The notes under the pieces are model-generated. The model was not told where the DNA came from and searched no databases. It saw only the letters and a program-made list of their open reading frames with translations. Both the position numbers and the translations under genes were made by a program. Positions 43,173 to 51,035 of a stretch of 64,000 nucleotides of DNA are shown here, in pieces (the stretch's first letter is position 1; each line of letters opens with the position of its first letter). Source of the DNA: JAUVKT01 sp942491535 (GTDB lineage: Bacteria; Bacteroidota; Bacteroidia; Bacteroidales; VadinHA17). The stretch is from assembly GCA_942491535.1 (NCBI GenBank), contig CALOBV010000024.1, positions 124,001-188,000 on the forward strand, written 5' to 3'.

Positions 43173-43634
43173 CTAATTATCAAGGTCCGGGAACTTAATA
43201 ATATCCGGGACTATATAGGCATTGGGGAATTTCTTTTTGATCATCAGGAAGTCATGCATCGCATCCCTCTTTGTTCGGTAATTACCTACCCTCACTTTAA
43301 AGAAATTGGGTGCTGCGAAATCTAAATATGACTCAATGCCCGGAAATTCTGAGATAAAATCTGAATTTGCTTCGTTAGCCTCTTCTCTGGCTGTTCTTAT
43401 TGATCCATTATATATCTGAATCCTGAATCCGTCGAATCCTCCATGCATCCTGTTAGCAATAATATGTCTTGTAAGTAAGGTATCAATGGCAGGATCCTGG
43501 TTTAATGTTACACGACCCTCACTGTAACTACCGTCTCCTTTAATAATACTTTCTGCTTTTATTATTTTCTGTGCATTAGCCAGGCTGAGGCTGGAAAACA
43601 GAATAACAAGAATTAACAGCGGCCTCTTATTCAT
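43173..43634 (-). CDS. SPOR domain-containing exported protein
   Basis: The 153-residue protein has a signal peptide (LLILVILFSSLSLANAQ) and a C-terminal SPOR domain (about 70-145: GFRIQIYNGS, REEANEANSDF, FFKVRVGNYRTKRDA, FPNAYIVPD). SPOR domains bind peptidoglycan stripped of stem peptides, usually at the septum. The region before it has no recognisable domain. It is 3 bp upstream of the purF-like gene on the same strand; the pairing has no clear functional meaning. Confidence 0.85.
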   Translation of the reverse strand: MNKRPLLILVILFSSLSLANAQKIIKAESIIKGDGSYSEGRVTLNQDPAIDTLLTRHIIANRMHGGFDGFRIQIYNGSIRTAREEANEANSDFISEFPGIESYLDFAAPNFFKVRVGNYRTKRDAMHDFLMIKKKFPNAYIVPDIIKFPDLDN

Positions 43635-43692
43635 GGTTCAAAAATAGAATAATTCAAATAAATATAATCCTAATATCAGTGTATTATCATTA

Positions 43693-44300
43693 TTAATCTG
43701 TAATACCTGATTTTAACACATAGTAGAAATTTCCTTCCTTCGATCCTGCAATAAAATAGTTATCCTCATAATCAACTGATAATGCCCTGCCAAGAGTATT
43801 TGTATCGTAAGAATCGCAAACATCAAATACTCTTATCTGCTCATCACTATCCCCATCCGGGAGGCTAATATTAGTAAGGATAAGACAATTTTGGTTCAGT
43901 AACACCAGGTTCATCGAGGAGTCAAAATCCAGGTCCGTTCCAAAATTTGAGTTTTCGGTGTATACTTTCCAGTTTACCAATCCTCCGGTAGTAAGCGAAG
44001 CCACAAAGGAATTACTTACTTCACCGGTGGTACCTGTATACTCTGTGCGTCCGGCTACATAAAGAGATCCTCCATCCTCTTCTATTGACAGCGACCCGGC
44101 TATATAATCCCTGTTATTAATAAGTTCTGTTTCCCATATAATAGCCCCCTCAGCAGTTATCCTGGCAACAGAAGCCTTGCTGTTATTATTAGCCAGATTT
44201 TTGGTAATAGAAACATAAATATCATTGGGAGACAGAATCTCAAGGTCGGTAAGAGATGCATTAAAACCCGGGGTAACTTCGTTGATCTGCAGAATATTTC
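43693..44300 (-). CDS. 3' part of a frameshifted beta-propeller-like lipoprotein gene
   Basis: This frame continues the lipoprotein gene after a single-base shift. Read without requiring a start codon it stays open from about 44300 to the stop at 43693 and gives repeats such as ITKNLANNNSKASVARI, LSIEEDGGSLYVAGR and YFIAGSKEGNFYYVL. The first ATG in this frame is at 44004, so the segment would not be translated well on its own. The repeat spacing resembles PQQ or WD-like propeller strands, but no domain is certain. Joined to the upstream part, the protein would have about 365 residues. Confidence 0.55.
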
Positions 44301-44795
44301 CGCATTAATATCAAATAAGGCTGCTACATATGAAGATGAATTTAATGAATCTGGATTATCGCTCCCCACAAGCATATATGTATCTTCATTATACTGACAG
44401 ATCTGTGAAGTACTGATATTTGGACCAACAGCTATTATTGTATCCCACAGTTCTCCTCCTTCGCCATCGATTAATGCAAGTAAAATATCGCCCTCAGAAC
44501 AACCTGCAAGCAGGTAGGCATTTGGAACCAAATATCCGGCCATAACTTCTATCACTTCAGTATAACGACCTGGATAATCGGGTGAATAGTTAATATCTAT
44601 CGCTGAGCCTGAACCCGTTTTAATAAACAAGGGTTTCTGCTTAGATTCTCCTGCAATTAAAAAAGTAGTATCAGAGGCTATCTCAGTATCATATGCCGAT
44701 CCGGCACCAAAAGACTTTTCCAGAATGAATCCTACCTTATCCTTTTTACACGAAACAAGTTGTAATAATACCAGTAAGAGAATTAGATTTCTCAT
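44157..44795 (-). CDS. 5' part of a frameshifted beta-propeller-like lipoprotein gene
   Basis: The gene starts at 44795 with MRNLILLLVLLQLVSC, a lipoprotein signal, and continues with short repeated strands (FLIAGESKQKPLFIK, YLLAGCSEGDILLAL, YMLVGSDNPDS) that fit a beta-propeller. After ALFDINAEI the frame loses coding character (FCRSTKLPRVLMHLLP) and stops at 44157. The sense of the original continues in another frame as ILQINEVTPGFNASL, which needs one missing base near 44293-44300. Either a real mutation or a sequencing error would explain this. The gene lies 17 bp downstream of the YebC-family gene. Confidence 0.6.
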   Translation of the reverse strand: MRNLILLLVLLQLVSCKKDKVGFILEKSFGAGSAYDTEIASDTTFLIAGESKQKPLFIKTGSGSAIDINYSPDYPGRYTEVIEVMAGYLVPNAYLLAGCSEGDILLALIDGEGGELWDTIIAVGPNISTSQICQYNEDTYMLVGSDNPDSLNSSSYVAALFDINAEIFCRSTKLPRVLMHLLPTLRFCLPMIFMFLLPKIWLIITARLLLPG

Positions 44796-44812
44796 GGCTT
44801 TGTGTTTTAAAA

Positions 44813-45559
44813 TTATCCTAACTCCTCAGCCAGCTCGTCTGTCATTTCCAGATTATGAAATACATTCTGAACATCATCATCATCATCGAGTGTATCTATC
44901 AGCCTCAGTACACTTTTGGAAGATTCAAGGTCGAGTGTTTTTGTATCATTTGGTATACGCTGTAATTCAGCACTTATTGCCTCAACACCTATTTCTTCAA
45001 GCTTTTTATTAAGATTGCCAAAATCCTCAATGGCACAGGTTACTGTAATGATGTCCTCTTCAACCTCTATATCCTCTGCTCCTCCATCAATGAGTTCCAG
45101 CTCGAATTCATCCATGTCCATATCCTCAGCCTTATTAATTGAGAAAATACCTTTTCTATCGAAGAGGAAGCTTAATGAACCATTTGTGCCCAGACTTCCA
45201 CCATGCTTATTAAAGGCTGCCCTGACACTTGATACTGTACGGTTATTATTATCCGACAGGCACTCCACAAAAACAGCTATCCCATTTGCAGCATAACCCT
45301 CGAAAGTATACTCCTGGTAATTTGATGCATCGTCGTCTGTAGCTTTTTTGATTGCTCTTTCAATATTATCCTTGGGCATATTGGCACCCTTTGCGTTCTG
45401 AATCGCAAGCCTTAGTGACGGATTTAAATCGGGATCAGGACCACCGGCACTGGCAGCAATGGTTATCTCCTTAATTATCCTGGTAAACATCTTACCCCTT
45501 TTAGCGTCGATAGCGCCTTTCTTTCTCTTTATCGTCGACCATTTACTATGTCCTGACAT
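44813..45559 (-). CDS. YebC/TACO1-family protein
   Basis: From the ATG at 45559 the product is 248 residues, beginning MSGHSKWSTIKRKKGAIDAKR, the family N-terminus. Other signatures are FTRIIKEITIAA, NPSLRLAIQNAKGANMPKDN, GYAANGIAVFVECLSDNNNRT, FNKHGGSLGTNGSLSFLF and a C-terminal domain with YEDGYE-like acidic segments. Members were annotated as transcriptional regulators; recent work links the family to translation of difficult sequences such as proline runs. An in-frame start at 45595 is possible but would add residues not found in the family. It precedes the frameshifted lipoprotein gene. Confidence 0.93.
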   Translation of the reverse strand: MSGHSKWSTIKRKKGAIDAKRGKMFTRIIKEITIAASAGGPDPDLNPSLRLAIQNAKGANMPKDNIERAIKKATDDDASNYQEYTFEGYAANGIAVFVECLSDNNNRTVSSVRAAFNKHGGSLGTNGSLSFLFDRKGIFSINKAEDMDMDEFELELIDGGAEDIEVEEDIITVTCAIEDFGNLNKKLEEIGVEAISAELQRIPNDTKTLDLESSKSVLRLIDTLDDDDDVQNVFHNLEMTDELAEELG

Positions 45560-45872
45560 ACTATTATGATTTTGATTCTCTGCAAAAATAACCAAATATG
45601 AGCTAAGAGCAAAGAGCTATAAGAAAAGGTTTAAAGTAGTTTAAACTGGGTTTAAGTAGCTTAAATTAAACTTATTAAACCATTGACGGCGAGGCTGGCA
45701 TTTAAACCATTAGCGGCGGAGCAAGTATTTAAACATGGTAAAAGGCGCTGGAAGGCTATGAGTAAAGTGAGTGGAGGGTGGAGGGTGGAGGGTGGGGTGG
45801 AGGGTGGATGAGTTGTTGTAGTGCTGCCATAGTATTGAATGGACCTCCAGATGCAAGCCTCTATAAACAATA
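45560..45872. repeat. Repeat-rich intergenic island with heptamers, 27-bp repeats and a G-rich tract
   Basis: No gene is supported in this spacer of about 370 bp, including the terminator at its right end. At 45600-45623 there are 7-bp units GAGCTAA, GAGCAAA and GAGCTAT. At 45675-45701 and 45702-45728 two 27-bp copies start TTAAACCATT and are followed by a third partial copy (TTAAACATGG). At 45771-45810 the 7-bp unit GTGGAGG occurs three times in tandem, then again after a 5-bp interruption. Several TTTAAA words lie between 45629 and 45670. A 69-codon open frame here is a by-product of these repeats. Confidence 0.8.
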
Positions 45873-45914
45873 AAGGAAATTCCCGACTATTTTGATTTAA
45901 TCGGGAATCTCCTT
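45873..45914 (-). terminator. Rho-independent terminator of the 276-residue lipoprotein gene
   Basis: AAGGA-A-ATTCCCGA (45873-45886) pairs with TCGGGAAT-C-TCCTT (45901-45914): a 13-bp stem with one mismatch and a 14-nt loop. On the minus strand the stem is followed by the T-rich TTTATTGTTTATAG. It begins 17 bp after the stop codon at 45931. Confidence 0.68.
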
Positions 45915-45930
45915 CAGGGCATTGGCTAAA

Positions 45931-46761
45931 TTAAGAGGCAAATTTTGCTCTTACTTCCTCAATCACCCTGGTTATATCAGCTACATTGGTCATGGTAAGA
46001 CTGGTTTCGTCTACGCCCTTATAAACTTCCTTAATTGGTTGCAATTCCTGAAGTAACTTCATTACAACAGGATCATCCGGATGAGATTCAGCAATTTCCA
46101 GGAATAATTCGAAAGTTTGTTTCTGATCAAGTAATACCCTTACGATGCCTTCAACATGGAAAACAGACTGCGAAATATGGGTTGTAATATACATTCCTTC
46201 AACCCAGGCTCCCGCAACCACCATCAATGCCATAGGAAGTTGATCATTACTACTCAGATAACTATAGGTTTCATTAAAAGTACCGGTAAGTATATCAACC
46301 AGTTCATCTTTTTCATCATATTTGTTACTGATATTATCATAAAGATTTTCATCATATAATCTTGACATATTCAGTTCGCCTGCCAATCTGCCTATTGCAT
46401 CCATATAGTCAATTACTTCCTGGTTCATATTATACAGGCTTACATAACTCAGGTCAGCTCCATAAATTCCAAGATTAATGGCTTTACTATCGGTCAAAAT
46501 GTATTTATCAACATTTGCCGGTGGATTTGAAATACCATTGATATACTCTACATCAAGCTCTGTGAGCATATCAATAACATGAGCAGATGTGGGTAATGAT
46601 AGAATAGACTTCTCGATCTCACTCTTGAGATTCTCAGGCTCGTCTATTTCAATCTTTTTTTGCTCGGTGCTGTCCTTCTTTTTCTTGTCGGAATTACACG
46701 AATTAAGACCGAATGAAACTAACAGGGAAAGAGATACTAAGGCAAAAACAATTTTCTTCAT
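45931..46761 (-). CDS. Lipoprotein of unknown function
   Basis: The 276-residue protein begins MKKIVFALVSLSLLVSFGLNSC, a lipoprotein signal, followed by a charged linker (DKKKKDSTEQKKIEIDEP). The remaining part is alpha-helical (about 45-276), with SLPTSAHVIDMLTEL, DAIGRLAGELNM, MALMVVAGAWVEGMYI and a C-terminal TNVADITRVIEEVR. I recognise it as a type found in Bacteroidota genomes, but no function is known. It is a single gene with its own terminator; the upstream spacer of about 250 bp contains a decayed fragment of the neighbouring TPR gene family. Confidence 0.6.
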   Translation of the reverse strand: MKKIVFALVSLSLLVSFGLNSCNSDKKKKDSTEQKKIEIDEPENLKSEIEKSILSLPTSAHVIDMLTELDVEYINGISNPPANVDKYILTDSKAINLGIYGADLSYVSLYNMNQEVIDYMDAIGRLAGELNMSRLYDENLYDNISNKYDEKDELVDILTGTFNETYSYLSSNDQLPMALMVVAGAWVEGMYITTHISQSVFHVEGIVRVLLDQKQTFELFLEIAESHPDDPVVMKLLQELQPIKEVYKGVDETSLTMTNVADITRVIEEVRAKFAS

Positions 46762-46919
46762 AGGTTTTGATTTTTATATAACTAATGAACTAAAATCCCT
46801 GGATGGAGAAAAGCTCATACCAGGTTATTTATCAATACAGTATATTCAAACATTTTACTAAAGGTATGAGATATTAGATTACAAGTCAAATAATTATATG
46901 ACATTTTGTAGAAACCTGG

Positions 46920-47014
46920 CATCCCACAGCTGCTGGACTTTTTGCATCCTTGCCATCCCGGGATTTTGCCTCTGTCTTTTAAATTCCGTCAGGAGTTATA
47001 TCGTATACCCATTT
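46920..47014 (-). pseudogene. Decayed fragment of a fourth TolB/TPR-family gene
   Basis: Translated on the minus strand directly after the stop codon at 47015, this stretch reads KWVYDITPDGI, a stop codon, then KTEAKSRDGKDAKS. The three neighbouring genes have the same segment: SWIYDFTPQGIKKTESAK, SWIFDITPEGIQKTESSK and AWIFDITSKGIRKTE. The position of the stop corresponds to a Lys, Gln or Arg codon in the intact copies. Beyond about 46940 the similarity is lost. It looks like a remnant left by deletion of most of a paralogue. Confidence 0.55.
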
Positions 47015-47812
47015 TTAACCTGTCTGCCTGGCAAGAGCCTGTTCGACTTCCTTTTTTAGCATAACAGCATCATGAAAATACATTGTATGAATATCAATTG
47101 CCTTATCGACCTGGACCAAAGCTTCTTTATAATTCCCTAAATTGTAATACGCTTTCGCTTTCCAGTAGATAAGATATGGGAGATCTGGATTTATTTCAAG
47201 TCTTTTGTTGAGCAATTCTATTCCTTCCTCATTATTGATATCTGCTTCGATTAATATTTCTGCCAGGTTAAAGTTCCAAAGAGGATTCAACAGAAATGCT
47301 TTCCGTGCATGTTCTTCTGCATCTGTCATAAAACCTGCCTCAGAATAAATCATGGAGAGGTGAGCTTCGATAATATCCTGTGATTGGCCTATTTCCTTTT
47401 TAAGAGATAAATATTTTTCCATATTTGCATCATAGTCCTTACCCTCTATTAGAGCAATAATAATGAGATTAAAATACATCTCTCGTTGCCATATATTATT
47501 ATAAGCAAAGTTTAATCCTGATTCAAACACCTCTTCCGCTTTGGTTAAATTACCAATTTTTGTTAAGGATCGCCCATACTCATGATAATAACGTAGGTAT
47601 TCCCAGCTGCTTCCTCTTTTTTTATCAATTTCCTCTATAGCTTCAAATGCTTTTACCGCTTTTTCGTAGTCCTTAAGCATACTATAATATGTTACCCCAA
47701 GGTCATACCAGAACAGGCGAGACTCTATCTCAGCCTCCACAAGCAGGTTGAGGTAACGTTTTAATTCTTCTCCATCTTTAGAGAAATAGGCTGTGTGCCA
47801 GAACTCAACCAA
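47015..47812 (-). CDS. 3' part of a frameshifted TolB/TPR membrane protein (TPR region)
   Basis: This 265-residue frame is the TPR continuation of the gene that starts at 48924. It contains tetratricopeptide-like helix pairs (WYDLGVTYYSMLKDYEKAV, EYGRSLTKIGNLTKAEEVF, YWKAKAYYNLGNYKEALVQ, about 34 residues apart) and ends QALARQTG. The only start for it alone is a TTG at 47812, with a stop codon just upstream in frame. The intact paralogue nearby joins this region without a break, so one lost base near 47812-47816 is the simplest explanation. Confidence 0.6.
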   Translation of the reverse strand: MVEFWHTAYFSKDGEELKRYLNLLVEAEIESRLFWYDLGVTYYSMLKDYEKAVKAFEAIEEIDKKRGSSWEYLRYYHEYGRSLTKIGNLTKAEEVFESGLNFAYNNIWQREMYFNLIIIALIEGKDYDANMEKYLSLKKEIGQSQDIIEAHLSMIYSEAGFMTDAEEHARKAFLLNPLWNFNLAEILIEADINNEEGIELLNKRLEINPDLPYLIYWKAKAYYNLGNYKEALVQVDKAIDIHTMYFHDAVMLKKEVEQALARQTG

Positions 47813-48924
47813 TTTCTATATACAGGAGGAAGATTCTCTCTCATCTTGTATGCCTTTTCTGTCCAGAGTATCATATTTTCAGGATCCTGGCTTGGTTGAA
47901 AAGTATAAGCATAAGCTTTATAAAAAGCTGCAAAGGTAAAAGTTGAATCTACGCTAAGGGCTTTATCGAGCGATTCATGAGCGGAAATGTAATCGCTTGA
48001 CATAATCGAAGTCAATCCCTCAATATAGTAGCGGTAGGCCTCAGCTGATTTTGGATAAGCGTTGCGGAAATCAAAATCTACATCTTTCTCAAGGGCCTGT
48101 ATTTCGAGATAGTTTTTTAAATCATTGGCCAGGTAGTCAGCAAGATCAAAGTATTCATTGGAATTTAGATTCCCCTTAGTTTTGCCAGTCCAGATAATAT
48201 TGCCACTTTCTGCATCAACCAGATTTGCCAGGATTAGATATGCACTATCTCTTCCCTGGTAAGATCCTGTTATATATGTTTTTGACCTGACTTTTTTTGC
48301 GATCTCTTTAGCCATTGTTGGTGAAAACCCGGCATAATTAATCTGATCCTTACTTTCGGTTAATTCAAACATAGTCTGATCATCACAAACAGTTAACTCC
48401 GATGATTCACTGAGGCCACTGGTAATTATCGATGAGAGGCCTCTCTGGAAATAATTCATTGTTGTATCACCTGTCTGATTCTCGAATGGCATTACTGCGA
48501 TTGAAATTCCTCCATCATCATCCCTGATGTCCTCGAATTTATCCTTTCCGAAAATTTTGGGATATACTAATATAACTACAGTAATAACTAAGGCAGCTAT
48601 AATGATATCGCTCAACCTTAGCTTTCTTTTTACTGGTTCTTGTTGAGGCTTTCCTTTAAGTGTTTTGGCCGACTCTGTTTTTTTGATCCCCTGAGGAGTA
48701 AAATCGTATATCCATGATAGGTATATTGCTATAATAAATCCCACGCATAGTAAGACAAATACAAGTTTTATAGATCCTTGTGGTAAGCCAAAGGGTTCTG
48801 CTATAATTGATGTAAATTCAAGAATTACATAGGCAGCAGCTAAATAACCAATTATAACACGTACTACTTTTCTTCGCTTTAACTCCTCCCAGAATTTAAA
48901 TGGATTATCAGGTTTATCAGGCAT
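47761..48924 (-). CDS. 5' part of a frameshifted TolB/TPR membrane protein (membrane and TolB-like region)
   Basis: The 387-residue frame starts FKFWEELKRRKVVRVIIGYLAAAYVI, a motif shared by a large family of TPR proteins, then two more membrane helices and YDFTPQGIKKTE. A fourth helix (LSDIIIAALVITVVILVYP) leads to a TolB/FlgO-like domain (about 140-265: ISIAVMPFENQTGDT, GLSSIITSGLSES, TYITGSYQGR). The first TPRs follow (AEAYRYYIEGL). After YRN at about residue 366 the frame departs from the family and stops. Proteins of this design are sensory or assembly factors of unknown substrate. The 190-bp upstream spacer separates it from the next paralogue and has a -7-like TAAATTTG (48980-48973). 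Confidence 0.68.
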   Translation of the reverse strand: MPDKPDNPFKFWEELKRRKVVRVIIGYLAAAYVILEFTSIIAEPFGLPQGSIKLVFVLLCVGFIIAIYLSWIYDFTPQGIKKTESAKTLKGKPQQEPVKRKLRLSDIIIAALVITVVILVYPKIFGKDKFEDIRDDDGGISIAVMPFENQTGDTTMNYFQRGLSSIITSGLSESSELTVCDDQTMFELTESKDQINYAGFSPTMAKEIAKKVRSKTYITGSYQGRDSAYLILANLVDAESGNIIWTGKTKGNLNSNEYFDLADYLANDLKNYLEIQALEKDVDFDFRNAYPKSAEAYRYYIEGLTSIMSSDYISAHESLDKALSVDSTFTFAAFYKAYAYTFQPSQDPENMILWTEKAYKMRENLPPVYRNWLSSGTQPISLKMEKN

Positions 48925-49114
48925 AGTGAATAGGTTTGGATATATAAATATAAATCAACTGCTTGTTAATGACAAATTTATATAAAGAGGCAGTAAAGAT
49001 GTTGAGAAAGTTGAGCGTTCGGCCTGAAGCCTCACTGTTTAGAATTGGAATCTGAATGGCCTGGAGGGAGTTGCTTGCTTATTGGATTAGGGTTGGGGAC
49101 CAGTATGGGACTGG

Positions 49115-50175
49115 TTATTGCTTCCTATTCTGTCTGGCGATGGCCTGTTTTACTTCCTGGATGTCTAAATATAGATCATGGTTATAAAAATAGTATAAGT
49201 CCCAGGCTTTATCATAAAGTTCTAAGGCTTCGTCATATTTCCCAAGTTTGCTTAGCCCTTCTCCTTTTGTCCATAAGTAGAGGGCGCTTTCCGGGTATAT
49301 TTCAAGCGCCTTATTAATCAGATCCATTCCTTCGTTTAAATTTTTGTCCTGGTCAAAAAGATTTGCAGCCAGATTATTCAATGCCGGGGTATAGTCGGAT
49401 TTAATCTTGTGCGCCTGGCGATATAATTGTTCTGCTTTCTCTAAGTCATTTGCAGATGAATATATAAGACCTATACGGTTCTTAATAGAATGGGCGCTTA
49501 ATGCTGTATTTGTCTCATTGTACAAAGAAATATATCTTTCTAATAATTCGTCCCCCCTGATTGTATCACCCTGAGAAACTGCGCAGATTGCCTGTCTTTC
49601 TATGATACGATAATTTTCAGGAAATATGCTCAGTCCTAATTCATAAACTTCATTCTCTCTCTTATGATTACCGACTTCATGATAGGCTTTTCCAAGATAC
49701 CTGTATGTAGAACTCCATTCCCAGGGAACACCCCTTTGTTTATCCAACTCAAGTACCTTTTCAAAGGATGCTATTGACTTCTCATATTGATCAAGCCTAA
49801 TATATTCAAGGCCTAATTGATACCATAGACTCCTTTGTTCAGGATCCATATCTAATATTATTTTCAGATTCTTCAGATATTCATTCGGATTCTTGTCAAA
49901 TTTAGCTTTCCAAAAATCAATAAACACTTGAGAAGAATATGGAACTCTATCTCGGTGCTGATAAACAAGATCCAGAACTTGCCTGGCTTCTTTAGGCTTA
50001 CCATCATTGCTATAGGCACCGATTAGAAAACCATAAATAGTGTAGGCACTTGTGTCTATTTCAAAAGCCCTGGTAAGAGATTCAATAACAGCCTTCCAGT
50101 CACCTTTATAGAAATACCTCAATCCTCTAACATAATACCTGTATGCTTCCGGATTATCTGTAACTGCCCAGGGAA
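49115..50175 (-). CDS. 3' part of a second frameshifted TolB/TPR membrane protein (TPR region)
   Basis: From about 50175 this frame reads AVTDNPEAYRYYVRGLRYF and continues as a series of TPRs (WYQLGLEYIRLDQYEKSI, TYRYLGKAYHEVGNHKRE, ALNNLAANLFDQDKNLNEG, LWTKGEGLSKLGKYDEAL), ending VKQAIARQNRKQ. The open frame extends upstream to 50251 with an ATG, but those residues (IHYHYKSKII) are an out-of-frame reading of the upstream half. A small inverted repeat ACCAGT/ACTGGT at 49099-49115 overlaps the stop codon but has no T-run. Confidence 0.62.
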
Positions 50176-51023
50176 CGGTCCTCATAGGTAAGATCCTTCT
50201 CAATTGCCTTAATTTGAAAATAATTTTTGATTTGTAATGATAATGTATCAATTATCGAGAATAAATCCTGTTCTCTATCTCCTTCTATCATAAAGGTTTT
50301 ATATACTTCTTCAGTTTTAGAGTTTATTATTTGAGCATTTATTCTGATAACATCTCCATATTCCTTTATGCTGCCAAAAAGAAAAGTGTTTGTATTAATT
50401 TTTCGAGCTATGCTACTTGCAATTGAAGGGCTGAAAGATGCATAATTTGTTCCTTCAATTATGTCATAGATTGTTTGAGCCCGTCTAACAGATAATTCCC
50501 TGGTATTAGACAGATAATTTATTATTTCATTCTGTATGCCTTCCTGCCATATATTCCACAAGGTATCGTTAGTCATATTAACAAATGGCATAACCGCAAT
50601 GGGAATACTTCCATCTTCTTCTCTGAGATCCTTAAACTTGTCTCCATTAAATACTCTTGGGTATAATAATACTAAAACAGCCACAAGAAGTACTCCAATG
50701 ATAATGTCACTAGCTTTTATCTTATGTTTTTTCGATTCTGTTTGTGCTTTCCCTATAAATGATTTTGAGGATTCAGTCTTCTGGATTCCTTCAGGCGTAA
50801 TATCAAATATCCACGACATTATAATAGAAATGAGAAACCCTATGGCAAGGAGCACAATAACCAATGTTGGAACCCATTCGGGTAATCTTAACGGTTCAGT
50901 GATATTATTAATAAGTTCAATGATAACAAAAGAAGCTGCAGCATAGGCAATAATAACACGAACTACCTTCCTGCGCTTTAACTCCTCCCAGAATTTAAAT
51001 GGATTATCAGGTTTTTTAGCCAT
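50154..51023 (-). CDS. 5' part of a second frameshifted TolB/TPR membrane protein
   Basis: The 289-residue frame has the same head as its neighbours (FKFWEELKRRKVVRVIIAYAAASF, SWIFDITPEGIQKTES), then KASDIIIGVLLVAVLVLLYP and a TolB/FlgO-like domain (IPIAVMPFVNMTNDT, GIQNEIINYLSNT, TFLFGSIKEYG). It ends prematurely with YEDRSLGSYR and a stop. The TPR continuation is in the frame that would follow if one base of the CCC or GGG run at 50168-50175 were absent. It begins 12 bp after the stop of the intact paralogue and is probably co-transcribed with it. Confidence 0.68.
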   Translation of the reverse strand: MAKKPDNPFKFWEELKRRKVVRVIIAYAAASFVIIELINNITEPLRLPEWVPTLVIVLLAIGFLISIIMSWIFDITPEGIQKTESSKSFIGKAQTESKKHKIKASDIIIGVLLVAVLVLLYPRVFNGDKFKDLREEDGSIPIAVMPFVNMTNDTLWNIWQEGIQNEIINYLSNTRELSVRRAQTIYDIIEGTNYASFSPSIASSIARKINTNTFLFGSIKEYGDVIRINAQIINSKTEEVYKTFMIEGDREQDLFSIIDTLSLQIKNYFQIKAIEKDLTYEDRSLGSYR

Positions 51024-51035
51024 TATGATAATGTA

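Noticed and set aside
45661..45870. 69-codon open frame in the repeat island
   Set aside because: It contains the repeated peptide produced by GTGGAGG on the reverse strand (HPPSTPPSTLHPP). A repeat by-product.
46762..46915. Small RNA or promoter in the spacer upstream of the 276-residue lipoprotein
   Set aside because: AT-rich without a clear TAnnTTTG box or stable fold; nothing specific can be supported.
49045..49317. 90-codon plus-strand frame at the end of the second TolB/TPR gene
   Set aside because: It overlaps the coding region of the TPR part on the other strand and has no recognisable features.
47761..50251. Programmed ribosomal frameshifting in the two TolB/TPR genes
   Set aside because: No canonical slippery heptamer in frame 0 was found at either site, the shifts are of opposite direction, and the intact paralogue has no shift.
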